From assembly GCA_017514765.1 (NCBI GenBank), contig JAFWIU010000010.1, forward strand, positions 1-64,000: a stretch of DNA of 64,000 nt, given 5' to 3'. The position numbers and the translations under genes are program-made. This stretch comes from Candidatus Saccharimonadota bacterium (lineage in GTDB: Bacteria; Patescibacteriota; Saccharimonadia; Saccharimonadales; Saccharimonadaceae). The notes below the pieces were generated by a model. It was not told where the DNA came from. It saw only the letters and a program-made list of their open reading frames with translations, and did no database searches. This document shows, piece by piece, positions 53,708-62,084 of this stretch (its first letter is position 1; every line of letters begins with the position of its first letter).

Positions 53708-54383
53708 ATTTATAGGTATTTACCTTTTTCGGTTGAAACTTGAAGCCGAAATACTTGAGATCTTTCTCCAGTTGTCTCGCGTTAACGAAACGGATGGATG
53801 CAATACCTGCGTTTGCGGCTGCAGTAAGGTTAATCTGATAATCATCAATGAAGATTACTTCCTCTTTGAGCAAGTGATTATTCCTGATAATTCTATCAAA
53901 GAAGCCAAGATCGCCCTTGAGGTTTCGGATTTGATACGACCAGAAAACTTTGGTGGCTAAGCCGAATACTTTTGGGTGAAGGTACCTCAGCTCATTTTCA
54001 CGCTCAGCGATATGGTCGGAAACGATCCAGATTTCGGGTCGACCGGTCAACTGCTTGGCGTCCATAAAGATGTTTTCTGGGTAGGCAATAATCCTTTCGT
54101 AAACATCCCTCGTTCCGGGTACTTCTAACGCGAAGTTGTTGGAGATAATGTACTTGATTTCCTGCTCACTGAAGGGCCAGCTGTAGTCTTTCATAAAACG
54201 AATCCAGTAGCCGTGTTCGGTGAGACGACCTCGCATGAGATCGAGAAATTCCACTTTGGTCTCTTCTTTCCTTTGTAAATACAACTTAGCCCACTCTGTA
54301 CCATATCTCTTTTTGATAACCTTTTCAACACCGTAAATACCATTGATAAGAACTTCTGACAAATCTGTAAGAATAATCATCAT
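53706..54383 (-). CDS. HAD-superfamily hydrolase, 225 aa
   Basis: Begins MMIILTDLSEVLING; the motif I position reads ILTDLSEV (DxxxV/T variant), with WIVSDHIAE as motif II, and VIFIDDYQINLTAAANAGI as motif IV. It belongs to the subfamily I group that includes haloacid dehalogenase-like sugar phosphatases; the substrate is unknown. The second Asp of DxD is replaced by Ser, so phosphatase activity is uncertain. It is a monocistronic gene with a consensus promoter, leader and Shine-Dalgarno GGGGGTGA. Confidence 0.75.
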   Translation of the reverse strand: MMIILTDLSEVLINGIYGVEKVIKKRYGTEWAKLYLQRKEETKVEFLDLMRGRLTEHGYWIRFMKDYSWPFSEQEIKYIISNNFALEVPGTRDVYERIIAYPENIFMDAKQLTGRPEIWIVSDHIAERENELRYLHPKVFGLATKVFWSYQIRNLKGDLGFFDRIIRNNHLLKEEVIFIDDYQINLTAAANAGIASIRFVNARQLEKDLKYFGFKFQPKKVNTYK

Positions 54384-54414
54384 TTCACCCCCTTTATTCG
54401 TGTCAGATTTTATG

Positions 54415-54443
54415 ATTATACTATAATTATACTACTTAGTCAA
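54415..54443 (-). promoter_or_regulatory. consensus promoter of the HAD gene
   Basis: On the minus strand TTGACT (plus-strand 54438-54443) and TATAAT (54415-54420) are spaced by 17 bp. A leader of about 25 nt follows. Confidence 0.8.
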
Positions 54444-54473
54444 CAATTGGCAGGCTTCCGAGGATATCTGATA

Positions 54474-55700
54474 TTATTTTTGCAGGAGTTTGGCGATTTT
54501 GGCTTTGAGTTTGTTCTCTTCAGGAGCGCCGGCGAGAGTATCAACGCCCACACGCAAGAGACCGAGTGCGGTAGCGAAGGAGTGGTCGAGAGTGGACTCA
54601 TCCTCGTCAAGGACATAATTTGGAAGTTCGGCCACGTCCATCAAGTGGATAATGGGACGACGCGAAAATGGTAAATCTTGGTACCAATCGGAAATGGCGA
54701 GTTCTTCTTGAAGAAGTGACAAACTAGCACCGCCACCACACAGCAAAATATTGCGCGGTAGACTACTGGTGCTTTTGAATTCTTCGAGAGCGACTTCCAC
54801 CCCTGTAAGCCAGACGGAAAGATTATGCGAAATAGCGGTCTCGATTTTGGATTTGACGCGGTCGTCGAGTTTGCCTGTATCGTAATCCAGTTTATACTGT
54901 TCAGCGGTGTCAAAATCCACGCCTAAAGCTTCAGCGATTTGATGCGTGAAGCTACGGCCGCCAATGCCGAACATTTTAGTACCTTCGACACCACCGTCTT
55001 CGATCACGGCGATATCGGTAGTACCGCCACCAATATCCATCACGATGCTAGAATAATTGGAATCTAAATCATTGCCAAGACAAGCACGGCAAACCGCAAA
55101 AGGTTCGACCGCCACGGTGAGAAGGTCGAGGTTTAATTCGGCGCAAACTTTCTCGATGGCAGCTACGTGGATGAGGGGAGCAAAAGCAGTATAAAACTGG
55201 ATGACGATATCGGAACCTTTGAAACCAATAGGGTTACTGATTTTATAACCGTCGATTAATAAAGAAACGATGGCGGAATTAATGAGGCGAACTTCGACAT
55301 TCTCGTTGCCAGTCTCAAGGGCGACGGTCTTCTTGGCCACCTCGCCAGATTTCTGTTGGACTTTCTTGATAATCTCACGCATCTCGGCTTCGGTAATGGG
55401 TTTATTGGGATCTTTGCGGGTGTAATTAACGGTGGTTGTATTGCCTTTGATTAGCTCACCGGCGATACCGACAACGGTCAACTCCGCGCGTTCGCCTGCT
55501 TGTTTTTCAACATCTACGAGAGCTTGTTCACACACACTGACTACTGCTGGAATATCCGCAACGGCTCCTGCGTGCATATTGCCTTCAGTTTGCTTCGCTT
55601 TGCCGATACCTAAGATTTTCAAATCGCCCTTCTTAGTGGGTTCGGCTAATACCGCTTTGACAAACTCCGTACCAATATCAAGACCTAAAATCGTGCTCAT
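54474..55700 (-). CDS. PilM/FtsA-like actin-family ATPase
   Basis: 408 aa with the actin/ASKHA blocks: phosphate 1 ILGLDIGTEFVKAV (residues 4-17), phosphate 2 IVMDIGGGTTDIAVIE, adenosine motif ILLCGGGASL. It fits PilM (type IV pilus inner-membrane scaffold) or FtsA; the short SHS2 domain region favours PilM/FtsA over MreB. No pilin or pilBCT gene is in the window to decide. TATAAT (plus-strand 55707-55712) ends 6 nt before ATG 55700. The open frame to 55769 runs into palindromic element D and is not the real start. Confidence 0.78.
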   Translation of the reverse strand: MSTILGLDIGTEFVKAVLAEPTKKGDLKILGIGKAKQTEGNMHAGAVADIPAVVSVCEQALVDVEKQAGERAELTVVGIAGELIKGNTTTVNYTRKDPNKPITEAEMREIIKKVQQKSGEVAKKTVALETGNENVEVRLINSAIVSLLIDGYKISNPIGFKGSDIVIQFYTAFAPLIHVAAIEKVCAELNLDLLTVAVEPFAVCRACLGNDLDSNYSSIVMDIGGGTTDIAVIEDGGVEGTKMFGIGGRSFTHQIAEALGVDFDTAEQYKLDYDTGKLDDRVKSKIETAISHNLSVWLTGVEVALEEFKSTSSLPRNILLCGGGASLSLLQEELAISDWYQDLPFSRRPIIHLMDVAELPNYVLDEDESTLDHSFATALGLLRVGVDTLAGAPEENKLKAKIAKLLQK

Positions 55701-55721
55701 GGTTCTATTATAACATATAAG

Positions 55722-55833
55722 GCAACAAAATAACACTTTTCGGGTCGCGTCCCTCGCGCCCGTCTTCACGGGGCTCGGGCACTAACCCTCGGCAGCAGCC
55801 TCCGGAATCCCCTTAAAGTGTTATTTCTGTTGC
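55722..55833 (+). repeat. GC-rich palindromic element, copy D (3' end of the RluB-type gene)
   Basis: Left arm GCAACA-AAATAACACTTTT-CGGG (55722-55744), right arm 55809-55833 its inverted copy. The right arm contains the last six codons and stop of the pseudouridine synthase gene. The core GGTCGCGTCCCTCGCGCCCG, TCTTCACGGGGCTCGGGCAC, TAACCCTCGG, CTCCGGAATCCCC is the clearest reference copy. Confidence 0.9.
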
Positions 55834-56598
55834 TTCACCTGCTTTCAAATCTCCGAGCTCATATTTGCCGAAACTGGTGCGGTGGAGTTTGGTCACCCGG
55901 TAGCCTAAGGCGGCGAAGGTACGGCGGATTTGGCGATTACGACCCTCTGATAATGTAACTATGTATTGATTTCGTGAAACCATCTTCTTCGGGACGCTCC
56001 TCGCGCCCGTCTTCACGGGGATCGTCGCTGCGTCCTCGTAGCAACTGCGGATGCCCCTCGGAAGAGGTTTCGCGAAATCATCCCTAATCACCTTAAACTT
56101 CGAAGGGCCGTCATCGAGCATGACGCCATAATCGGAGATCATTTGTTGATGGAGTGGTTCGAGAGGTTTGTTTAGTTCAACTTCATAAACTTTGGTTTTA
56201 CGAAATTTGGGATGGGTCATTTGAAAAGCAAAATCACCATCATTGGTGAGTAAAATGAGACCAGAAGAATCTTTATCAAGACGACCTACGGTTTTGAGAT
56301 GCTGATATTCTGCGGGGAGTAGCTCATATAAGGTAGGCGTACTTCCTTGAGCGCGACGAGAGCAGACATAGCCGACTGGTTTATGGAAGGCGATATAGGT
56401 ATACTTGACATCGAACGGAAGCTGTTTCTTGTTGTAAAATATATTTGACGTGCTGTCAACTTTAGTTCCCAATATAGCTGTTTTGCCATCGACGCTGATT
56501 TGACCGAGTCGGATTAGTTCATCGGCTTCGCGACGCGAAACCCCAAGTCGTTCTGCTAAGAATTTATTGAGTCTAATGCTAGGCTGCGGGTTGTCCAT
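55813..56598 (-). CDS. RsuA/RluB/RluE-family pseudouridine synthase with palindromic insertion
   Basis: Isomerises uridine in rRNA. An S4 domain (RLNKFLAERLGVSRREADELI, given as RLNKFLAERLGVSRRE plus following) starts the protein; the catalytic motif VGRLDKDSSGLILLTNDGD contains the nucleophilic Asp, and LSEGRNRQIRRTFAAL the C-terminal signature. The usual specificity is 23S U2605 (RluB) or a 16S site; undecided. Residues about 173-210 (RGIRSCYEDAATIPVKTGAR) come from element C and the 3' end lies in element D. The start overlaps the response-regulator gene by 20 nt. Confidence 0.9.
   Translation of the reverse strand: MDNPQPSIRLNKFLAERLGVSRREADELIRLGQISVDGKTAILGTKVDSTSNIFYNKKQLPFDVKYTYIAFHKPVGYVCSRRAQGSTPTLYELLPAEYQHLKTVGRLDKDSSGLILLTNDGDFAFQMTHPKFRKTKVYEVELNKPLEPLHQQMISDYGVMLDDGPSKFKVIRDDFAKPLPRGIRSCYEDAATIPVKTGARSVPKKMVSRNQYIVTLSEGRNRQIRRTFAALGYRVTKLHRTSFGKYELGDLKAGEATEITL
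55968..56079 (+). repeat. GC-rich palindromic element, copy C (in RluB-type gene)
   Basis: Arms GATTTCGTGAAACC...TTC (55968-55990) and the inverted copy GGTTTCGCGAAATC ending 56079. The core GGGACGCTCCTCGCGCCCGT-CTTCACGGGG matches copies D and A; the right core GCGGATGCCCC matches GCGGATGCTCC of copy A. Confidence 0.9.
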
Positions 56599-57268
56599 TG
56601 TTGGCCTGTGGTTCGGGTGCTGGAGTTTCGGGTACTGGTTCGGTTATTGTAGTCTCAGGTGCTGGTTCTAGTGGCGTAGCCTCGGCTGCTGGTTCTGGCG
56701 CTGGTGCTTCAGTGACCGGCTCGGTTAGTGTTGGCTCTGGTGTTGGTGTCTCCGCAGCTGGTTCAGGAACTGCTTCTGGTGTGGGGATCGGTCCAGCTAC
56801 GGGCGCAGGTGTCGGTGCTACCTCTGGTGCGGGTACAGGTGCTACTTCTGGTGTCGGGGGTGGAGTATTTTCTGGTGAAGGTGCCGCAGCGGGTGCTTCA
56901 CGATCTCCAAGCACTTCATGGATAGTATTTACAACATCTTCAATGCCAACTTGTGATTTAACTAGATAGCGATCAGCGCCCAGTCGTTCACCACGTTGGC
57001 GTTGATCTTCCGCAGAGAGAGCCGTCATTACGACCACCTTGATGTCGGCCGTTTCTGGCGTAGAGCGTAAAATATCAAGCATATCAAAACCAGATATTTT
57101 CGGCATCATAATATCAGAAAGAATCAGGTCGGGTTTCTCTCTTACTGCGACCGCTAAAGCCTCTTCACCATCACCAGCAGAGACCACTTCGTAGCCCTCG
57201 GCGGTGATACGAATACTGTAAATTTCGCGAAGGGACGCATCGTCTTCGACTACCATTATTTTACTCAT
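56579..57268 (-). CDS. CheY-like response regulator with Pro/Glu/Ala-rich tail
   Basis: Residues 1-120 are a receiver domain: VVEDDASLR (acidic pocket), phosphorylated Asp52 in ILSDIMMPKISG, VVMTALSAED and YLVKSQVG (Lys about 104). No DNA-binding or enzymatic output domain follows. Residues 125-229 are a low-complexity tail of PxP repeats with Glu (PVPAPEVAPTPAPVAGPI and similar). The start overlaps the kinase stop by 4 nt (ATGA). Output is probably by protein contact. The tail mirrors that of the kinase. Confidence 0.88.
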   Translation of the reverse strand: MSKIMVVEDDASLREIYSIRITAEGYEVVSAGDGEEALAVAVREKPDLILSDIMMPKISGFDMLDILRSTPETADIKVVVMTALSAEDQRQRGERLGADRYLVKSQVGIEDVVNTIHEVLGDREAPAAAPSPENTPPPTPEVAPVPAPEVAPTPAPVAGPIPTPEAVPEPAAETPTPEPTLTEPVTEAPAPEPAAEATPLEPAPETTITEPVPETPAPEPQANNGQPAA

Positions 57269-58893
57269 TTGATTTCTCCGTTTAAGTTGTTATTAATTGT
57301 GTTTTGAACTAGGGTTGATGTGGGCGCCGGCGGGGATGGTGGAGCTGGCGGATTGACTGGCGCCGCGACGATAGGTGGCGATTGCGGGGTGGGTACTGCT
57401 GTGGGCTGTGTAGGTATCGAGACAGGTGCTGAATTTTGGACTGACGTAGGTGCCATGGTGGGGGATACGGGCGCCGGATTCGAAACTGGCGTGGGTGCCA
57501 TGGTGGGCATTGGCGTGGGTGCAGGTGCGGGCGTTGGTGTAGGTGCTGGCTGACCAATGGTTGGTGCTGGTGCCGGAGTGGGGACTAAGGCTGGTGCAGG
57601 AGCTACCATAGGTGCTGGTGCCGGCATTGGCGTAGGAGTTGGGGTTGGAACAGAAACTGGAGCTGGCGTAGGAGTTGGAGCTGGCGCTGATTGAGATTCA
57701 GCAGCCATCATCTGTTGATTCCGTACAACAATCATACGTTTTTCGTATTCATCACTAGTAATGCGTGGTAGAGAAACATAAAAAGTGGACCCTTCGCCAA
57801 AAGCAGATTCGGCCCAGACTTTGCCACCCATGGCTTCGGCACGCTGTTTGACGAGGTAAAGCCCGAGACCGGTACCACCAATGGTACGAGTATCGGAATT
57901 GTCAACACGATAGAACTTCTGAAAGACGTGACTCAAATCTTCTGCGGATATACCAATCCCTGTATCGGTTACATTGATGAGAACGCGGTCGCCATCGCCG
58001 CGTACGTTGACATAAATCGAGCCGCCTGCAGGGGTGTATTTGATAGCATTTTCAATGAGATTACTAAGGATTTCATGCATAAAGCCAACATCGACGAAGC
58101 CATAAACCACCTGAGCCATATGGCGATTTTCCCCAAATCGCATGGGCTCATCAGAACCAAAAGTATAGTTGAGCTTGGCTTCTTTAGCAGTGATAGCATA
58201 GTCGTTGGCAATAGATTCAACAAGCGCGACCATCTCAACTGGTTCAAAGTGTGGTTTGATACGGCCATCATCAAGCTTGGTAACATCTAACAGGTCTTGG
58301 AAAAGCTTACCGAGATGTTTGGAGGCCTTTTCCGCAGCATCGAGATAGCCACGTGCGCGTTCATCGATAGTGGCGGTTTGTGGATTGAGCGCAAGCGACA
58401 AATAACCATCGATGGTAGCTACAGGTGTACGCATCTCGTGCGAGGCGGTAGAAATAAACTCAGCTTGTTCACCTTCCTCTTCAAGCTCTTTGATGATGTT
58501 ACGAAAAGTGATAACTCGGCTATTAGAGCCGTCTTCGGTGATTTGGACAGATAAGGAAATCGGGATGCGCTGACCGGACTGAGCGGCAATTAGTGAGAAT
58601 TGCGTAGGCTCCAGTGGCTGACTAGTACTCATAGCTTGGATGAGTGGGTTCTCACGATCGAGCAGCTCACGACCTTCTTTGGATTCTAGTTTCACAACAA
58701 GTCCATAGTCTAGACCAATGGCTTCGTTGGTGCCATAGTTAGTCATCTGAGAGGCAGCTGGATTGATAAAGCGAATTACACCATTATTATCAGTAATCAC
58801 GACACCATCATGAATCGCACTTAGTGCCAGTTCCGCCAGTGCGGCGTGATCACTAGTGTGACTGGACGAATTGTTACGCTTAAATAAGTTCAT
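57265..58893 (-). CDS. soluble PAS-histidine kinase with Pro/Ala/Thr-rich tail
   Basis: 542 aa: PAS domain (residues 20-130, NNGVIRFINPAAS), HisKA (His152 in STASHEMRTPVATIDGYL), HATPase_c (EILSNLIENAIKYTP, DTGIGISAED, GGTGLGLYLV) to about 375. Residues 395-530 are Pro-Ala-Thr-Val-Met repeats (PTPTPAPVSVPTPTPTPM). No membrane helix or signal peptide, so the input is cytosolic, via PAS. TAAAAT (plus-strand 58902-58907) gives a 2-nt leader. Co-transcribed with the response regulator and the RluB-type gene. Confidence 0.9.
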   Translation of the reverse strand: MNLFKRNNSSSHTSDHAALAELALSAIHDGVVITDNNGVIRFINPAASQMTNYGTNEAIGLDYGLVVKLESKEGRELLDRENPLIQAMSTSQPLEPTQFSLIAAQSGQRIPISLSVQITEDGSNSRVITFRNIIKELEEEGEQAEFISTASHEMRTPVATIDGYLSLALNPQTATIDERARGYLDAAEKASKHLGKLFQDLLDVTKLDDGRIKPHFEPVEMVALVESIANDYAITAKEAKLNYTFGSDEPMRFGENRHMAQVVYGFVDVGFMHEILSNLIENAIKYTPAGGSIYVNVRGDGDRVLINVTDTGIGISAEDLSHVFQKFYRVDNSDTRTIGGTGLGLYLVKQRAEAMGGKVWAESAFGEGSTFYVSLPRITSDEYEKRMIVVRNQQMMAAESQSAPAPTPTPAPVSVPTPTPTPMPAPAPMVAPAPALVPTPAPAPTIGQPAPTPTPAPAPTPMPTMAPTPVSNPAPVSPTMAPTSVQNSAPVSIPTQPTAVPTPQSPPIVAAPVNPPAPPSPPAPTSTLVQNTINNNLNGEIK

Positions 58894-58941
58894 TTATATA
58901 TATTTTAACACAAGCAACAAAAAATGTGGTATATTTTATAT
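58894..58941. promoter_or_regulatory. divergent promoters, histidine kinase / 590-aa anchored protein
   Basis: Minus-strand TAAAAT (58902-58907), 8 nt to ATG 58893. Plus-strand TGG-TATATT (58930-58935), 6 nt to ATG 58942. Confidence 0.6.
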
Positions 58942-60714
58942 ATGAATAAGGATGTTATTTATGTAGAACCCGAGGATGATATTACTGATATTATTCTCAA
59001 AATCGAAAAATCAAAAGAAAAAATCGTTGCTTTAGTACCGCCTAAGAAAGCTGGGGTGTTTCGTAGTGTAGTTAATATAAAGTTGATTGCTAAGTCGGGA
59101 GTAACATCTGGTAAAAAGGTTGTACTAGTTACGGCCGATCCTTCGATTATGCGTTTGGCGGGAGCCGCAAAAATACCGGTGACTAAGAATTTACAAACTG
59201 CGCCGACTATTCCAGAAGTGGATACGGAAGCATCAGAAACTACGTCAAAAGAAGACCTAATTGAAGAATCTGATGGCACGGTCGAAACCGAAGAAGACGT
59301 AGAAGAATTGGAAGGTGGCGACAAGGATAAGGAAGAAGCGGAGTTTAAGGATGATGAAGAGGATGACGATGAGGATGAAGAAGACAAAAAACCAAAGGCT
59401 AAGGCAAAACCCGCCAAGAAAAACACTGGCAAAGGTAAAGGTGGTTTGATTGGCTGGATTCAAAACCATAAGAAACTATCTATTGCGTGTGGAATTGGCA
59501 TTGTTCTACTAATTTTATTCTTGGTTTGGGCTTTCGTGATTGCACCGGCAGTGACTGTGACGGTCGGGGTCCGAACTGATCAGAAACCGTTCTCACAAAA
59601 TGCAACATTTGTCAGTGCACAAAGCGAAGAGAAGGCGGAGGACGGAGTATTTTATCTTGAAGAGAAGAAGGTTGAGTCCATACAAGAAGTGGAGTTTGAG
59701 GCGACCGGTGAAAGAAACAAAGGACAGAAAGCAAAAGGTGAAATAAAAGTTTATGCTTATTTCCCGCTCAATATTAAGGCATCCACCCAAATTGCCGAAG
59801 GTGAAACGTTTACAATTTCTGGTTTGACTTATAGAGCAACTAAGAGTGAGACTTTGAGCTACAATGGCGAAGGTAAGGCTCAGTGTGGTAACAAGGATAA
59901 CTCCGAAGGACTGGTAGATTATGGTTGCAGAATAAATGGAACTGTTTCCGTAGAGGCAAGTGAGCCTGGTACTAAGTATAACATTGCGGCATCTAGCACA
60001 GGCTGGGACACCAACGCAAGGGTGATTGCATACTCTGATAGTGCAATGACCGGTGGTACTGACGATATTATTACTGTAGTGCAGCAGGCGGACATTCTGA
60101 AAGCCAAAGAGTCGCTGGCTTCTAGCAATGAGAAGGAAAACAAGGAGAAGCTACTGGAAGAGGCGCGAAAGGACGCATTGGTGATCGAATCAAGTTTCAC
60201 TCAGTCCACCGGCGAGGCGATTTCGACACCTGGTGAAGGCGAAGAAGTGAAAAAGGGCGAAAAGGCCAAGTTGAAGGCGGTTACTACGGCCACACTTTAC
60301 GTGATCGATAAAACCAAAGTAGAGGAGTTTATCAGGAAGAAGACTGAGATTGATAGCAACCAGAAGATTTACGAGATCAAGGATCCATTTGTAGACAACT
60401 TTAGTAAATCCAGTAGCGGTTATATCGGTAAACTGAAGGCCACCTGCTTGATTGGTCCAGAACTAAGTGTTAGCAGTATTGTCGAAATGATTGCAGGGAA
60501 GGGAATTGGCGACGCACAACATTTGCTGAAGGATATTAACGGAGTAACCGAAGTCAAAATTAATGGTTCTTATCCATGGGTGATGTCAGTACCTGGCGAT
60601 TCAAATAGAATTACTGTTAATCTAGACATCAAAGACCAGAGTGGTAATAAGGTCGAGCAGAGTAATAAAACAGAAACAGACGATAAGGCTGAGCAAAGCG
60701 ACGAGAACAAGTAA
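58942..60714 (+). CDS. large single-pass protein with acidic linker (baseplate-J-like?), 590 aa
   Basis: Residues 1-75 form a small cytoplasmic alpha/beta domain (VIYVEPEDDITDIILKIEKS, ALVPPKKAGVFRS). Residues 95-160 are an Asp/Glu then Lys-rich linker. One membrane helix lies near 180-205 (IACGIGIVLLILFLVWAFVI). The outer 380 residues are beta-rich with repeated modules (FTISGLTYRATKSETLSYNG). The outer part recalls CPR proteins annotated as baseplate J/gp47-like; I could not confirm this. The frame opens at 58924, but ATG 58942 has the promoter exactly 6 nt away. It overlaps the RuvX-MltG gene by 1 nt, implying a cell-envelope role. Confidence 0.7.
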   Translation: MNKDVIYVEPEDDITDIILKIEKSKEKIVALVPPKKAGVFRSVVNIKLIAKSGVTSGKKVVLVTADPSIMRLAGAAKIPVTKNLQTAPTIPEVDTEASETTSKEDLIEESDGTVETEEDVEELEGGDKDKEEAEFKDDEEDDDEDEEDKKPKAKAKPAKKNTGKGKGGLIGWIQNHKKLSIACGIGIVLLILFLVWAFVIAPAVTVTVGVRTDQKPFSQNATFVSAQSEEKAEDGVFYLEEKKVESIQEVEFEATGERNKGQKAKGEIKVYAYFPLNIKASTQIAEGETFTISGLTYRATKSETLSYNGEGKAQCGNKDNSEGLVDYGCRINGTVSVEASEPGTKYNIAASSTGWDTNARVIAYSDSAMTGGTDDIITVVQQADILKAKESLASSNEKENKEKLLEEARKDALVIESSFTQSTGEAISTPGEGEEVKKGEKAKLKAVTTATLYVIDKTKVEEFIRKKTEIDSNQKIYEIKDPFVDNFSKSSSGYIGKLKATCLIGPELSVSSIVEMIAGKGIGDAQHLLKDINGVTEVKINGSYPWVMSVPGDSNRITVNLDIKDQSGNKVEQSNKTETDDKAEQSDENK

Positions 60715-62084
60715 TGAAATTAATTGGGCTCGATGTAGGTGAAAAGCGCATTGGGGTGGCGAAAGCTGACTCAGATACGCGGATTGCGGTGCCGGTAGGT
60801 TTTATAGAGGTCAACGGTCTAGAATTCCAGGAAATTGCTCAAGTGGCCCGCATGAATAATACGAATCTTTTCGTAATTGGTTTGCCACGCAGTAACGAAG
60901 GTAATGAAACTCAACAATCGTTCTATGTGAGGAATTTTGCCAATGAGTTAGTTAAGAGGATTCCAGAAGCCAGGATTAAGTTTCAGGATGAATCCCTAAC
61001 ATCGGTGATAGCTGAAGAAAGGCTAAAGTCACGTAAGAAAAAGTATGAGAAAGGTGACATTGACGCTGAGGCAGCTTCGATCATCCTGCAGGATTCCCTA
61101 GAAAGCCTCGCGAACGGCGTGATGCCCGAAGCGAAAACACCACAGGAACCGCCAAATGTCAGAGACATAGCAAGAAAACAATCAGAAAAAGCAATGTTAA
61201 ATACAATGAAAGTAAAACACAAGATGAAAACTTCGACAAAATGGATTTCAGTCATAATCGTGCTGGTGGTTTTAGGCCTAATTGGTACTGGGGTAGCGTT
61301 AATCATCAAAGAACAAAGACATCAAGAGTATCTTCAGTGGTTGGCTGAGCAAGAGGCACAAATGGAAGCCGATGTATTCACTTTTATGATTCGTCCAGGT
61401 GAGACAATTTATGAAGTACGGGATAATCTGATAGAGGTGGGATATACTAAGGCGGAAGTAGATGAGGCGCTGAATACGAATTACAATTTCAGTTTTTTAC
61501 AGGGGAGACCTTCAGGCGCTACCCTAGAGGGGTATCTCTTCGGTGAAACTCATGAATTTTATAAGTCCGCCACTGCTAAAGAGGTAATTGAGACTTTCTT
61601 GGAGGGGATGGGCGAAGTGATTACCAAAAATGATTTAGAGAAGAAGTATCAAGCACAGGGATTATCTCTCTATGAAGGTATAACTTTAGCCTCGGTGGTA
61701 CAAAAAGAGGCCGCGTCTCCTGAGCAGCCAACGGTAGCACAGGTGTTTTTGTCACGTTTGTCACTCGGAATACCCCTTGGTAGCGACGTAACGGTATCTT
61801 ACGCACTAGACACCATCGATCCCGATAGACAGACCTACCAAGATAATCAAGTAGCTCTAACAGTCGATTCGTGCTACAATACTAGGGTAAATGCAGGTCT
61901 TCCTTGCGGTCCGATCTCTAATCCAGGGCTTTCTGCACTCCTAGCGGTCGCAAATCCTAGTGATAGTTCTTATCTCTATTTCTTGACAGGAGACGATGGT
62001 GTGATGTATTATAGTTATACAGAGTCTGAGCATAATCAGAATATCGCCAGTCATTGCCAGGAGCTCTGCAACGTATCATTATGA
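60714..62084 (+). CDS. RuvX (YqgF) - MltG (YceG) fusion protein, 456 aa
   Basis: Residues 1-140 are a complete RuvX/YqgF RNase-H-like domain: GLDVGEKRIGVA (Asp7), IGLPRSNEG, FQDESLTSVIAEERL, GDIDAEAASIILQ. Residues 174-197 form one membrane helix. Residues 220-456 are an MltG endolytic transglycosylase: LEGYLFGETHEF (271-282), ASVVQKEA with catalytic Glu332, LGIPLGSDVTVSYAL, GLPCGPISNPG, YLYFLTGDDG. In other bacteria ruvX and mltG are often adjacent; here one polypeptide would put the nuclease-fold inside and the wall enzyme outside. No internal stop or frameshift is seen; an internal start before the helix is possible. It overlaps both neighbours. Confidence 0.88.
   Translation: MKLIGLDVGEKRIGVAKADSDTRIAVPVGFIEVNGLEFQEIAQVARMNNTNLFVIGLPRSNEGNETQQSFYVRNFANELVKRIPEARIKFQDESLTSVIAEERLKSRKKKYEKGDIDAEAASIILQDSLESLANGVMPEAKTPQEPPNVRDIARKQSEKAMLNTMKVKHKMKTSTKWISVIIVLVVLGLIGTGVALIIKEQRHQEYLQWLAEQEAQMEADVFTFMIRPGETIYEVRDNLIEVGYTKAEVDEALNTNYNFSFLQGRPSGATLEGYLFGETHEFYKSATAKEVIETFLEGMGEVITKNDLEKKYQAQGLSLYEGITLASVVQKEAASPEQPTVAQVFLSRLSLGIPLGSDVTVSYALDTIDPDRQTYQDNQVALTVDSCYNTRVNAGLPCGPISNPGLSALLAVANPSDSSYLYFLTGDDGVMYYSYTESEHNQNIASHCQELCNVSL

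Noticed and set aside
53706-54383. Assigning a specific phosphatase name to the HAD protein
   Set aside because: The second Asp of motif I is Ser and no substrate-specific motif is visible.
54474-55769. 431-aa version of the PilM/FtsA-like protein
   Set aside because: The extra 23 residues (KTGARDATRK and on) are palindromic element D read through; the promoter and family N-terminus fix ATG 55700.
57309-57557. Open frames on both strands in the Pro-rich tail of the kinase gene
   Set aside because: Shadows of the GC-rich repeat coding for PxP; the kinase frame carries the real domains.
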